This document shows positions 53,380-62,152 of a stretch of 64,000 nucleotides of DNA, in pieces. The stretch is from Lederbergia citrisecunda (GTDB taxonomy: Bacteria; Bacillota; Bacilli; Bacillales; Bacillaceae_C). The notes under the pieces are model-generated. The model searched no databases. It saw only the letters and a list, made by a program, of their open reading frames with translations, and was not told the origin of the DNA. Every line of letters starts with the position of its first letter. Within the stretch, counting starts at the first letter, position 1. The position numbers were made by a program, and so were the translations under genes. The DNA lies in contig NZ_JAGYPJ010000001.1 of NCBI RefSeq assembly GCF_018343695.1, positions 3,149,992 through 3,213,991 of the forward strand, read 5' to 3'.

Positions 53380-53436
53380 CATTGTACGGCGAATCCGTTC
53401 TTTCCAAACCGCAGACATTGTGAGCAAACCCCGCAG
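53380..53436. repeat. Intergenic element, copy 2 (before the LolD-like gene)
   Basis: It begins CATTGTACGGCGAAT and continues with AACCGCAG, TTGTGAG and CCCCGCA, matching the copy at 48521-48577. It is followed by a CCCCG/CGGGG hairpin and CCCCCGCAT. It lies 73 bp before the LolD-like start and 106 bp after the response-regulator stop. Confidence 0.6.
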
Positions 53437-53541
53437 AAATTCGGGGTGCCCCCGCATATGCTTTGCAACGTTGCCTAATAAAAACAAAAAGACTATTTCA
53501 AATGGATATTTTCCAACCACTTGTAATAGTCTTTAATCACT

Positions 53542-54192
53542 TTATTTCAATTCTTCTTCAGGAATTAATCCAAAGTCCTTTGCTTTTTGGACGGTGTCTA
53601 CTCTCGTTCTAACACCAAATTTTTGATAAAGGGCTGTTAAATTATACTCTAACGATCTTTGACTCATCGCCAATTTTGTAGAAATTTCCCTAGTACTTTT
53701 TCCCTTCGCAAGCTCAGAGAGAATTTCTTCCTCCAACGAACTAAGTACGACTTTTTCTTGGGAATTACCACCACTAGCTATGATTCCTGGTCTTCTCAGT
53801 TCTCTTACTAATGATAGTGGCAATACAACCTGTTGCCTTAAAGCGCATCGAATGCCTGTCACAAGCTCTTCGCGTGAAGACGTTTTTGATAGGAATCCAG
53901 AGACCCCTGCTTCTACCAATAAATTAAAATGAGGTTTAATATCAAATCCTGTATAGATGAGTATGATTAAATCAGAATCATAAGATAGTGCTTTTTTAGT
54001 AAGTTCCAATCCGTTAACATGTGGCATGTATAAGTCAAAAAGTAAAACATCATATTGATTAAGTTTTATTTGATCCATTGCTCTTAATGAGCTATTTTCA
54101 ATTGTGATTCTAAAATCAGGCTCTTGCTCCAAAAGCATTTTCGTTCCCTCAATAATGGATAAATGGTCATCCACTATCAATATATTAATCAT
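53542..54192 (-). CDS. ComA-like NarL-family response regulator
   Basis: The 216-residue protein has a receiver domain (ILIVDDHLSIIEGTKMLLEQ, phosphoacceptor Asp in DVLLFDLYMPHVNG, Lys in GFLSKTSS) and a LuxR-type DNA-binding domain: EEEILSELAKGKSTREISTKLAMSQRSLEYNLTALYQKFGVRTRVD. The SRSLEYNLT-type recognition helix closely recalls ComA of Bacillus. It would activate target promoters when phosphorylated by the kinase encoded 22 nt upstream. ATG 54192 suits AAGGAG better than GTG 54201, which is only 2 nt away. Confidence 0.88.
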   Translation of the reverse strand: MINILIVDDHLSIIEGTKMLLEQEPDFRITIENSSLRAMDQIKLNQYDVLLFDLYMPHVNGLELTKKALSYDSDLIILIYTGFDIKPHFNLLVEAGVSGFLSKTSSREELVTGIRCALRQQVVLPLSLVRELRRPGIIASGGNSQEKVVLSSLEEEILSELAKGKSTREISTKLAMSQRSLEYNLTALYQKFGVRTRVDTVQKAKDFGLIPEEELK

Positions 54193-54214
54193 TTGTATCA
54201 CTTCTCCTTATATA

Positions 54215-55681
54215 TCATGCTCCCAGTCCAAGGATTGGAAATTCTATTAACACTTTTAGCCCCTGATTCAATTGTGATTGAAATTCAATACTTCCACTAA
54301 GGCTTTGAACTCTTTGCCGCATACTCGTTAGCCCCATATTGGTAAAGGAAGGGGTTAACTTGTTTGTATCAAATCCTACACCATTATCAGAGTAAATGAT
54401 TTTTAATGATCCATCTTTAATCAAGCAAAAATTCAAAATAGTTGCATTGGAGTGCTTTGCCGCGTTATTTAATAGTTCTTGTACAATTCGATAAATTCCT
54501 ATTGTTAATTCTTCACTTAATATAAGGCCCGTTGTATTCTCCGTTTGAAAATCAATTTTAAAGGTCGATGACACTTGTGTGTAATCAAATAAATTTTCCA
54601 AGGCTCTTTCTAGTCCCAATTCTCTTAGTAATGGAGGACGAAGCTCATTACACGTCGTTCGGATTTGATGGATCGCATCAAGTAATCCTTGTTCAATTGC
54701 TTTTAGGTTGGTTTTGACTTCCGCATCTATTTCATATCGGTTAACAAGCGCTTCCAATCGTCTATATAAATCGATTTGATCTTGTAGTACAGTATCATGC
54801 AAGTCACTAGATAAATTTAATCGTTGCTGCTCTTGGAGATTAAATAACAACCTTAATACCCACTGAGGAGTCTCATTTCTTTGCAAAGCCGTTTCCAATT
54901 GATTCATTAAATTTTCTATGACATTTAAATTCTCAAACACCATTACCGTATAATAAACCAATGTTTCAAGCCAAATGGATTCCATAGAATCTTGGATAGA
55001 AGACGCTTGTAAGGAGAGGATATAAGAACAGTTCTTTTTATCTCCTATTTTAATAAAATATTGGTCCTCTATTCTTTCCAATTTTCCTATTACTATTTGA
55101 TGTATAAAGGAGTCCACCTCATCTAAATTGTCTTCATTACCCAGTATTAGAGTTTCAGGTTCAGATCTAGGTAAGATAAAACGGACCTCCTTCAATAATC
55201 TCTCCTCCAAATCAGAAACTTTCATAACAGCTGACAAATCTTGCGAATAATCTCTTAAACTTTTTTGCAAAACTTCATAGCGATTTTTTCTTCGTTGAAG
55301 TTCATTTTCCATATTTTTTCTTTCTGTAATATCTCTAATCGCGACGACTGTCAGATTATCTTCTGTATCTGGAATAGGAGTGGTCTTGCACTCGAAATGT
55401 CTAATTTCTCCATTTTTATCAATAACTCTATACTCAGTAGCTGAATTCTGCTGTGTTGCTATCACATTTTTATGCCTTCCCATCAACCATTCACGGTCTT
55501 CTGGATGTACCACATCAAAAATGTCTAAATCCGGAAGTGCTTCTGGACTGAATCCAAAAATCTCAAAAAACATGGGAGTCGTAAATTGAACTTTTCGATT
55601 TTGATCAATTATCCCAATGATATCAAGTGTATGGGTCGTTATCGTTTCAAATAGCCAATTAATTCGACTTGATTCTTCCAT
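54215..55681 (-). CDS. PAS-domain sensor histidine kinase, ComP-like C-terminus
   Basis: The protein of about 488 residues has a PAS domain (TLDIIGIIDQNRKVQFTTPMFFEIFGFSPEAL ... EYRVIDKNGEIRHFECKTTPIPD, about residues 20-130), a middle region, a HisKA_3 motif LNLSSDLHDTVLQDQIDLYRRLEAL (His in DLHDTV) and an ATPase domain (RIVQELLNNAAKHSNA, DNGVGFDTNKL, NMGLTSMRQRVQSLSG). The kinase core is strikingly ComP-like, but the ten-helix membrane sensor of ComP is absent, so this is a soluble sensor. ATG 55681 has GCGGTGAT upstream; ATG 55783 would add 34 residues without a site. Confidence 0.84.
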   Translation of the reverse strand: MEESSRINWLFETITTHTLDIIGIIDQNRKVQFTTPMFFEIFGFSPEALPDLDIFDVVHPEDREWLMGRHKNVIATQQNSATEYRVIDKNGEIRHFECKTTPIPDTEDNLTVVAIRDITERKNMENELQRRKNRYEVLQKSLRDYSQDLSAVMKVSDLEERLLKEVRFILPRSEPETLILGNEDNLDEVDSFIHQIVIGKLERIEDQYFIKIGDKKNCSYILSLQASSIQDSMESIWLETLVYYTVMVFENLNVIENLMNQLETALQRNETPQWVLRLLFNLQEQQRLNLSSDLHDTVLQDQIDLYRRLEALVNRYEIDAEVKTNLKAIEQGLLDAIHQIRTTCNELRPPLLRELGLERALENLFDYTQVSSTFKIDFQTENTTGLILSEELTIGIYRIVQELLNNAAKHSNATILNFCLIKDGSLKIIYSDNGVGFDTNKLTPSFTNMGLTSMRQRVQSLSGSIEFQSQLNQGLKVLIEFPILGLGA

Positions 55682-55830
55682 TTTATCACCGCGCATTTTT
55701 AAAATATTTTTCCTATCTCTTAATAAAGAGTGTACACGATAAAAGCTTTCTTGAACCGAAAATTTCTTGCGTGAGTAGTGCATTTTTGTTGTGGTATATA
55801 GGAAACAAAAAAATATTCAATTTTAAATAT

Positions 55831-55855
55831 AAAAAGCCAAGCTAAAATGCTTGGC
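55831..55855 (-). terminator. Terminator of the phnA-like gene
   Basis: GCCAAGC and GCTTGGC pair around a 6-nt loop. On the minus strand TTTTTATATT follows. Confidence 0.85.
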
Positions 55856-55899
55856 ACAGTTTTGTAGACAAATTAATTTTGAATTATATTCAGACTAGT

Positions 55900-56238
55900 T
55901 TACGCCTTTTTTACAAACTCCGATTTTAACTTCATTGCTCCAAATCCATCTATTTTACAGTCAATGTCATGGTCGCCTTCAACTAGGCGGATATTTTTTA
56001 CTTTCGTACCAATCTTGACGACTGAAGAGCTGCCTTTGACTTTAAGATCTTTAATGACCGTAACCGTGTCTCCGTCGTTTAAGATATTTCCGTTAGCGTC
56101 TTTTACAACACGTTCATCACTGGACGTTTCGCTCTCTTGCAAACTCCATTCGTGAGCACACTCTGGGCAAACAAGTAGGCTCCCATCTTCGTACGTATAT
56201 TCTGAATTGCACTTAGGGCAATTTGGTAATTTAGACAT
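55900..56238 (-). CDS. PhnA/YjdM family zinc-ribbon protein
   Basis: The 112-residue protein has an N-terminal zinc ribbon, [25 protein letters not shown] (Cys pairs at about 7, 10, 24 and 27), followed by the PhnA C-terminal fold ([38 protein letters not shown]...[14 protein letters not shown]). Despite the old alkylphosphonate name, its role is unsettled. GGAGG precedes the ATG. It stands between the kinase and ykoC genes, all on the minus strand, with its own terminator. Confidence 0.88.
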   Translation of the reverse strand: MSKLPNCPKCNSEYTYEDGSLLVCPECAHEWSLQESETSSDERVVKDANGNILNDGDTVTVIKDLKVKGSSSVVKIGTKVKNIRLVEGDHDIDCKIDGFGAMKLKSEFVKKA

Positions 56239-56291
56239 AATTGCATTTCCTCCAATATTCCATTCTTTCCATCTATGCCCATCGTACCATA

Positions 56292-57053
56292 TTAAGCTAA
56301 CAAATAGGCGGAAACAAAGGAAATCGTCATAATTACTACAAACGCAATATCCATTTTTGAATACGTTGTCGGGTAAAAATATGTTCTCTTAGCACCCATT
56401 TGATAACGCTTTGCTTCCATCGCAACAGCCACCCTTTGGGCCCTGCGTATACTTTGTGCAAATAACGGTACAGTGTACATTCGTAAACGTTCAAAATAAC
56501 CTTTTGCACCTTTAGAAAATTGCACGCCTCGTACCTTTAAAGCGTTAGACCTAGTATGCAACTCATCGACTATAACAGGCAGCATGCGGATCGAAGCAAT
56601 AAAGCTATATGCATACTTAGAAGGAAGGCGAAACTGTTGCATCAGCGCATAGAAAAAAAGAATAGGTCTTGAAGTTAATATGAAAGCTAGACCTAAGAAA
56701 CCGAAACAAGCGGTTTTATATCCTAATAATAATCCATAGTTGACACTTTCCTCTGATATTTTAATTAGACCCCATGACCACCAAACAGTTTCTCCTTTTC
56801 CAAATAACATCATCGTAATCGCCGATGAAAAAAATGAAAGGATTATCGGTAGAGAAAAAAGGAGTAATCTTTTCAATGAATACCCGCTAAATCCGTATAA
56901 AATGATTCCATATAAGATCATTTGATTGAAGGAAAAGCTAACGTTTTGATTGAACAAAACGACTAGGAGCATAATGAAAAATAAGGCGAATTTCAATGCA
57001 GGATTAACACGATAAAGCCATGTTTCTTTAACTGGAGTGAACCATTCCTGCAT
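56292..57053 (-). CDS. ykoC: Thiamine-precursor ECF transporter membrane subunit YkoC
   Basis: The 253-residue EcfT-like protein has five or six membrane helices and the coupling motifs [36 protein letters not shown], in which two Arg-rich helices contact the ATPase. Length matches YkoC. It connects the ATPase YkoD to the substrate subunit YkoE for uptake of hydroxymethylpyrimidine, a thiamine precursor. ATG 57053 sits 7 nt after AAAGGAG and overlaps ykoD by 26 nt. It is third in the THI-box operon. Confidence 0.9.
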   Translation of the reverse strand: MQEWFTPVKETWLYRVNPALKFALFFIMLLVVLFNQNVSFSFNQMILYGIILYGFSGYSLKRLLLFSLPIILSFFSSAITMMLFGKGETVWWSWGLIKISEESVNYGLLLGYKTACFGFLGLAFILTSRPILFFYALMQQFRLPSKYAYSFIASIRMLPVIVDELHTRSNALKVRGVQFSKGAKGYFERLRMYTVPLFAQSIRRAQRVAVAMEAKRYQMGAKRTYFYPTTYSKMDIAFVVIMTISFVSAYLLA

Positions 57054-58533
57054 AAGCATTCTCCTTTCTTTTTTGCTCCTGAGTTTTAATCAATTTGCCC
57101 TTATCAATCATCCATACTTCAGTAGCAAAATGTTCAGCAATCATCATATCATGAGTAACCATGATGATTGTCGTACCATTTTTACGTAGCTCTTCCAATT
57201 GCTCAAGGATGATAAAGGTGTTTCTAGCATCTTGGCCAAATGTCGGCTCATCCAGTAAAAGCACATCCGCTCCCTGAGCAAATGCTGTGGCCACGCTAAG
57301 TCTGCGTTTTTGCCCAATAGATAATTGAAATGGATGGCGGTCTTCATTGACGTGGATTTGGAACATATCTAATAAATCCAATACGTTCGTACGGATATCC
57401 GAATCAGGCAACCCAGCTGTTGTATACGAAAAAGCTATTTCATCGAACACAGAATTCGTCACGAATTGAAGCTCGGGATTTTGAAAAACAAGCGATAGTT
57501 CCGTTGGTGGTGTTCTTTTCTTCTTATCTACATCAATTTGCTTTCCATTCACTTCGTATACGCCTGATGTGCGGAGCAATTGCATTAAAGAAAGTAGGAA
57601 CGTACTTTTTCCTGCTCCGTTCTCACCTATAATCGCAACCCAGCTTCCTTTTCTTACCCCTGCTTCTTGAATCGTTAATTTTTCTGTTTTCCCCCGATAT
57701 CCTTTAAAATCTTGTACCTTAATAATCGGAGAAATTCCATATGTCTCTTGCAATCTAAACTCTTCGATTCTTTTAAAATTTCTCGAATCAAGATAATCCT
57801 GCCATACTGCAGGGTACCAAATACCATACTGAATAAGTTCTTCATGATGCTTTTTAAAAATAGTGGAAGGATATCTATCCGCTATGATTTTACCTTCGGG
57901 ACTAAAAAGAACGACACGATCAACCCAATCTGCAATTTGATCGATTTTATGCTCGACGATAATGACTGTCTTATCCTCTGCAACTCCCCTCACTGAATCC
58001 CAGATTTGTATCGTACCTTCCGGATCTAGTAAAGCGGACGGTTCATCGAGGAAAAGAACATCTGGCTGAAGTAATAATACCGAAGCAAGAGCCAAACGCT
58101 GCTTCATTCCTTGCGAAAGATCCTGAACCAACGTATGCACATCAAGTGTGCCTAAGCCAACACTCACAAGCGCCTCTTTAATTAATTCATCCATTTGCTC
58201 CCGTGATATATTCAAATTCTCCAACACAAAAGCTAGTTCTTCATCAACATAGGGCATACAAAATTGCGTATCTGGATCTTGAAAAACAAATCCCCAAGAA
58301 TCCGGAAGCTGGATTGAATCATATTTGAGAGGAACTTCAATCGAATTGGGAACAATCCCGCTAAGCACCTGGAGCAAGGTCGATTTTCCACAGCCGCTCG
58401 GGCCAAGTAATAAAACCTTTTCTCCCTTTAAAACGGTAAAGGAGAGATCTTTGAAAATCAAAGATGGCTCTCCTGGAAATTTTAATCGTAAATTTGAAAC
58501 TCCCATTATCGTATCCTGTTGTTTTTTACTCAA
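57028..58533 (-). CDS. ykoD: Thiamine-precursor ECF transporter double ATPase YkoD
   Basis: The protein of about 501 residues has two ABC ATPase domains: Walker A GPSGCGKST with LSQGMKQRLALA and LFLDEPSALLD, then GENGAGKST with LSIGQKRRLSVA and LLLDEPTFGQD. This fused form is characteristic of YkoD. It energises precursor import with YkoC and YkoE. TTG 58533 is the likely start, 5-6 nt after AGGTG, which is itself part of an upstream GTG (58542). Overlap with ykoC indicates coupling. Confidence 0.9.
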   Translation of the reverse strand: MSKKQQDTIMGVSNLRLKFPGEPSLIFKDLSFTVLKGEKVLLLGPSGCGKSTLLQVLSGIVPNSIEVPLKYDSIQLPDSWGFVFQDPDTQFCMPYVDEELAFVLENLNISREQMDELIKEALVSVGLGTLDVHTLVQDLSQGMKQRLALASVLLLQPDVLFLDEPSALLDPEGTIQIWDSVRGVAEDKTVIIVEHKIDQIADWVDRVVLFSPEGKIIADRYPSTIFKKHHEELIQYGIWYPAVWQDYLDSRNFKRIEEFRLQETYGISPIIKVQDFKGYRGKTEKLTIQEAGVRKGSWVAIIGENGAGKSTFLLSLMQLLRTSGVYEVNGKQIDVDKKKRTPPTELSLVFQNPELQFVTNSVFDEIAFSYTTAGLPDSDIRTNVLDLLDMFQIHVNEDRHPFQLSIGQKRRLSVATAFAQGADVLLLDEPTFGQDARNTFIILEQLEELRKNGTTIIMVTHDMMIAEHFATEVWMIDKGKLIKTQEQKRKENAYAGMVHSS

Positions 58534-58594
58534 AGGAATCACCTAACTTTTTGAAAAAATAAGAGTTTCAAGGCTCTTCTCAACCAATACCAAT

Positions 58595-59161
58595 CTATTT
58601 ATCTAATAGCGAATATTCTTCCTTGGAAACCGGTCTAATTAAATTCGTTACGCCCGTTCCTTCTAACGCGCGAACGATATAGTAGGCAAATACACCAGTA
58701 AACAAGAATGCACTAATGACTCGCAATCCGTATTTTGTGAATAATGCCCACGCCTCTAGATTCGCATACCCATAAAACCAATCTAAGAAGAAGCCAGCAA
58801 AGCAAGATGCAATCCCAGCTAATCCTGCGACTACAATCCCGAATTTTTTATAACGGAATCCAGCGAATAATAGTTCAGCGCCCAAACCTTGAACAAAGCC
58901 ATATATGAGAACCTCTATGCCGTGTCCGATAAATGCTGAAAGCCCTGATGCAGCCACGCTTGATAATAATGCAACTCCAGGCTTACGAATCAGTAAAAAG
59001 GCAAACGGACCAACCATAAACCACATTCCATAAATTAATTGACGCGCAACTGGAAGCATTGGCTTAACAACCGTGTATAAATCATCCCAAAACTTCATAA
59101 TGATCCCAAATACAATTCCAATCATCACAGTGATCAGTATATCTGAAAACTTCAATTTCAT
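58595..59161 (-). CDS. ykoE: Thiamine-precursor ECF substrate-binding subunit YkoE
   Basis: The 188-residue membrane protein has six hydrophobic segments and YkoE features: DILITVMIGIVFGIIMKFWDDLY, YGMWFMVGPFAFLLIRKPGVALLSSVAASGLSAFIGHG and GAELLFAGFRYKKFG. It is the S component that binds hydroxymethylpyrimidine in the membrane. ATG 59161 has AAGGGG 8 nt upstream; TTG 59170 is too close. It is the first gene after the TPP riboswitch. Confidence 0.92.
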   Translation of the reverse strand: MKLKFSDILITVMIGIVFGIIMKFWDDLYTVVKPMLPVARQLIYGMWFMVGPFAFLLIRKPGVALLSSVAASGLSAFIGHGIEVLIYGFVQGLGAELLFAGFRYKKFGIVVAGLAGIASCFAGFFLDWFYGYANLEAWALFTKYGLRVISAFLFTGVFAYYIVRALEGTGVTNLIRPVSKEEYSLLDK

Positions 59162-59190
59162 TTTTTCCAACCCCTTATCTCTTTTTATAC

Positions 59191-59218
59191 AAAAAAAGCC
59201 GTCTGAATGCGCAGACGG
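59191..59218 (-). terminator. Regulated terminator of the TPP riboswitch
   Basis: On the minus strand CCGTCTG and CAGACGG pair around a 6-nt loop, followed by CTTTTTTTGT. It lies between the THI box and ykoE. Confidence 0.88.
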
Positions 59219-59253
59219 TCGAGAAGGGCCTAAAAATAAACATACTTAATCAA

Positions 59254-59345
59254 TGTTCTCTACGCTGGCATTACCCAGATCAGATTAACGGTCAGTAGCG
59301 GATTACAGCTACTATCTCAGCCTGATTCACTCAAGCACCCGGACG
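59254..59345 (-). promoter_or_regulatory. TPP riboswitch (THI box)
   Basis: On the minus strand the canonical blocks appear in order: CCGGGTGCTTGAG, GGCTGAGATAGTAGC, ACTGACCGTTAA, TCTGATCTGGGTAATGCCAG and CGTAGAGAAC. The RNA senses thiamine pyrophosphate and favours termination when it is plentiful, shutting off the YkoEDC transporter. Confidence 0.95.
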
Positions 59346-59412
59346 GACATTTTATGTAGTTAGCGATAGTATAGCGCAGTTTTCCAAATATATCAAACTC
59401 GGTCTGTCACAT

Positions 59413-60219
59413 TTAGCGAATGGCAGCACAAATCAAACCAAAATATGTTGGGGCCTCATATGATAAAAATTCCACTTGTCTTTCTTCAGGTGAAATGGCT
59501 CCCGCAAGAATGAGAGTTTGCCATATTCCATCTGGTTTAGCCGCTTCAATAAAATCAGCATCAAAATCAGCCATTTTTTCAAGTTGATTGACTTTAATCA
59601 ATTCCACTACTTCTTCATCTAATTTTTTGGCTGCGGGATCGTATCCGTAAGGGCCAACTTCATCATGTGAATGTGACCAATCACAGCTTGCGATGAGCCC
59701 TATTCGTTTCGAAGATTGTTGAACTGCTTCCCTTAGTGCCCTACCAAATTCCACATGCTTTTTGAATGGAAGATCCCTGGATGGAGTAACCACAACGATT
59801 GGGACATCGGGCATGAACCGAAGTGGAACAATCGCTCCCCAGTCAAGAGGTAGGCAGGAAAATGGACCAGACGAAGTTCCGTAATTAATTGTGCCTACTG
59901 GACTCCCTGCTTTTAATGCAATTTCAGCAATTTCCTGTGCTAGCTCTCGATCCACTACTTTCTCCATTGTAAAAGTCGTTTCGTTTTCTTCAACCGTCCC
60001 ATACATTCTCTCTGAAGCTGAAATTGAAAATTGGCCATTAATTCGAGTACCATGTGGCGTTAAAACAATCAAAGCATCGGTTTTTGCCAAATCCATTTCT
60101 TTTCCGAGCCTTGTTAAGCTTTCACGAGTAACCGCCATTCTTTTTAGATTGGCTCCCTGCAATTCCGGTATGATTTCTCCCCCATGCGGGCAAATACATG
60201 AAAATACGAATGGGTTCAT
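59413..60219 (-). CDS. LigB-type class III extradiol dioxygenase family protein
   Basis: The 268-residue protein fits the LigB/extradiol dioxygenase III fold. Likely metal-binding and catalytic positions lie in CICPHGGEIIPEL (His12), VLTPHGTRING (His55) and SCDWSHSHDEVGPYGYD (two His), with FLSYEAPTYFGL near the end. Members cleave catechol rings or act in related Fe2+ chemistry, but this branch is uncharacterised and could also be MEMO-like. AGGAGAG precedes the ATG. It stands alone; there are no aromatic catabolism genes beside it. Confidence 0.72.
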   Translation of the reverse strand: MNPFVFSCICPHGGEIIPELQGANLKRMAVTRESLTRLGKEMDLAKTDALIVLTPHGTRINGQFSISASERMYGTVEENETTFTMEKVVDRELAQEIAEIALKAGSPVGTINYGTSSGPFSCLPLDWGAIVPLRFMPDVPIVVVTPSRDLPFKKHVEFGRALREAVQQSSKRIGLIASCDWSHSHDEVGPYGYDPAAKKLDEEVVELIKVNQLEKMADFDADFIEAAKPDGIWQTLILAGAISPEERQVEFLSYEAPTYFGLICAAIR

Positions 60220-60333
60220 TTATACTCTCCTAGCTTAAGAATAATTTGCTTACTCCCACCATTATACTTTTTGTGTAAACGCAAGTCATAAAATTAGAGT
60301 AATGCCTTTTTTATTAAAGGTCGCAAGATATTC

Positions 60334-60384
60334 TTGACGCATTAACTAACCAGTGGTTATAATATAACCACTGGTTAGTTAATG
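60334..60384 (+). promoter_or_regulatory. Promoter with 45-bp perfect palindromic operator
   Basis: TTGACG (60334-60339) and TATAAT (60358-60363) are 18 bp apart. From 60340 to 60384 the DNA is a perfect 21-bp inverted repeat around AAT. Each arm holds a smaller dyad: AACCAGTGGTT (60348-60358) and AACCACTGGTT (60366-60376). The TATAAT lies in the centre, so a repressor bound here must block the promoter. Confidence 0.85.
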
Positions 60385-60407
60385 TAAAAAAGGAATGATT
60401 ACACGAT

Positions 60408-61043
60408 ATGAAAAGCAGACAAGAACAACGCTCAGAAGAAACAAAAGAGCAAATTTTAAAAGCAGCTGGAACATTATTTGCCAAAAAAGGATTTGACTCA
60501 GTATCCATCAGGGAAATTGCAAAGGATGCGGGTTGTTCCCATACAACCATCTATCTTTATTTCAAGGATAAAGAAGCGCTGCTGCATCAACTTTCCATGC
60601 CATCCTTAGAAAGACTGTATAAACAGTTACTACAGATATCACTCATGGACACTTTAACTCCAGAGGCTAGACTAAAAGGAATTAGTCGTGAGTATATTCA
60701 GTTTTGCTTGGAAAACAGGAATATGTTTGATGTCTTTTTCAATGCCAAATCAACTAGAGTGGATGAACTTGAACCTGAATTAGAGATTAATAAACTACGG
60801 TTAGAAATATTTGCTTTGATGAAACAAGTTTTACAAGATTGTCTCTCCATGCCTGATGATGAATTATTATTAAACTTTTCTCGTACCTTTTATTACCAAT
60901 TGAATGGAATTTTGAGTACGTATTCTTATCTTCATGAATCCATTCCAGTATTAATGAAACGACTAGAGCCGACGTTCGACCTCTCAGTCGAAATTCTGAT
61001 TTTAGGATTCAAGGAAAAAATTTCACAAAAGGGGAATGAATGA
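60408..61043 (+). CDS. TetR/AcrR family regulator
   Basis: The 211-residue protein has the TetR domain KEQILKAAGTLFAKKGFDSVSIREIAKDAGCSHTTIYLYFKDKEALLHQL (about residues 14-63), then a helical ligand domain. It leads an operon with an MBL hydrolase and a small membrane protein. The promoter upstream contains a perfect 45-bp palindrome with two embedded dyads, so it very likely represses its own operon. The stop overlaps the next start. Confidence 0.9.
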   Translation: MKSRQEQRSEETKEQILKAAGTLFAKKGFDSVSIREIAKDAGCSHTTIYLYFKDKEALLHQLSMPSLERLYKQLLQISLMDTLTPEARLKGISREYIQFCLENRNMFDVFFNAKSTRVDELEPELEINKLRLEIFALMKQVLQDCLSMPDDELLLNFSRTFYYQLNGILSTYSYLHESIPVLMKRLEPTFDLSVEILILGFKEKISQKGNE

Positions 61044-61723
61044 TGAAAGCGAAAAGAGTTTCGGAGAATATTTGGTCTTTAAGAATATGGATGTTGATCC
61101 CCGTTCATGTATGGGTTGTTGTAGATAAAGGTGAAGTGACTCTCGTCGATGCCGGAATTCCTAGCATGGCAAAAGGGATATTAAAATTCATTGAACAACT
61201 GAAGATGGGGCCACTAACAAAAATTCTCCTTACACATGGACATTCAGATCATATTGGAGCAATAAAGCCAATATTACAAACAAAAAAGGTCCCTGTATAC
61301 GCACATCAAATAGAAATTCCTTATATGACTGGAGAACTTCCTTATCCAAAAAGAAAAAAGCCCGAGCAGTTCGTAACAGAGGAAATAGTTCAGCCACTAC
61401 TTCAAGATGAAGTAGGAAATTTAATGTCAATAGGCGGACTGACACCATACCTTACACCAGGTCACTCTCCAGGCCATGTCGCCTATTTCCACGAAAAAGA
61501 TCAAGTATTATTAGCGGGTGACCTCTTTACTTCCAAAAAGGGAAAACTTCATCGCCCAATGCCTATTTTTACACCAGACATGAATGAAGCAGTAAACAGC
61601 AGTGCTATTATTGAACATCTAAAACCAAAAAAGTTAGAAGTATGTCATGGATATACTGTACTTAATCCTGCAGATCATCTAGAAGAATATATGGAAAAAG
61701 CATTAAGGAGCATAAAAAAATGA
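61043..61723 (+). CDS. MBL-fold metallo-hydrolase
   Basis: The 226-residue protein has metallo-beta-lactamase fold motifs: LTHGHSDHIGAI (HxHxDH; about residues 62-73), TPGHSPGHVAYF (His), LLAGDLFTSKKG (Asp) and a late LEVCHGYTVL (His). It binds two metals and hydrolyses an ester, lactone or thioester; the substrate is unknown. The ATG is 61043, 8 nt after AAAGGGG and overlapping the TetR stop. It overlaps the DUF2568 gene by 4 nt, so the three genes are one operon. Confidence 0.88.
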   Translation: MKAKRVSENIWSLRIWMLIPVHVWVVVDKGEVTLVDAGIPSMAKGILKFIEQLKMGPLTKILLTHGHSDHIGAIKPILQTKKVPVYAHQIEIPYMTGELPYPKRKKPEQFVTEEIVQPLLQDEVGNLMSIGGLTPYLTPGHSPGHVAYFHEKDQVLLAGDLFTSKKGKLHRPMPIFTPDMNEAVNSSAIIEHLKPKKLEVCHGYTVLNPADHLEEYMEKALRSIKK

Positions 61724-62070
61724 TTGCTTTCCAATATACAGTATTCATCATCTTCTTTTTAATGGAACTATGTGCGCTTGCAGCCTTTTCTTATTGGGGT
61801 TTTCAAATAGAGAGAGGATGGGTTGTTAAAATCTTTTTAGGAATAGGGGTACCACTTTTTGTTGCAATATTTTGGGGTACATTCCTCGCTCCTAAAGCAT
61901 CTTTTCCAGTACCGACATATGCAAGAATACTTTTACAGCTATTAATATTTACTTTAGCTTGTGTTGCTCTTTATGTATCAAATAAAGGAAAGCTTGCAAT
62001 CATATTCGGGACAGTGGTAGTTATTGAAATGATTCTCATGTATTTTTTAGATAAAGGTGAGACTTTTTAA
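61720..62070 (+). CDS. DUF2568 (YrdB-like) membrane protein
   Basis: The 116-residue protein has four membrane helices and the YrdB/DUF2568 pattern: FFLMELCALAAFSYWGFQIERGWVVKIFLGIGVPLFVAIFWGTFLAPKA (about residues 13-60). Its function is unknown. The ATG overlaps the MBL stop (ATGA). It is third in the TetR-controlled operon, which suggests a joint role with the hydrolase, for example in the response to a toxic ligand of the regulator. Confidence 0.82.
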   Translation: MIAFQYTVFIIFFLMELCALAAFSYWGFQIERGWVVKIFLGIGVPLFVAIFWGTFLAPKASFPVPTYARILLQLLIFTLACVALYVSNKGKLAIIFGTVVVIEMILMYFLDKGETF

Positions 62071-62100
62071 TATTTTTCCCTAGAAGCAATACTTAAAAAC

Positions 62101-62152
62101 AAAGATCATAGGGAGCCACAGATCTTACACCTGTTGGTTTTCTATGATCTTT
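62101..62152. terminator. Convergent terminator after the TetR-MBL operon
   Basis: AAAGATCATAG pairs with CTATGATCTTT across a 30-nt loop that includes the LysR stop. T runs are short, so efficiency is uncertain. Confidence 0.5.
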
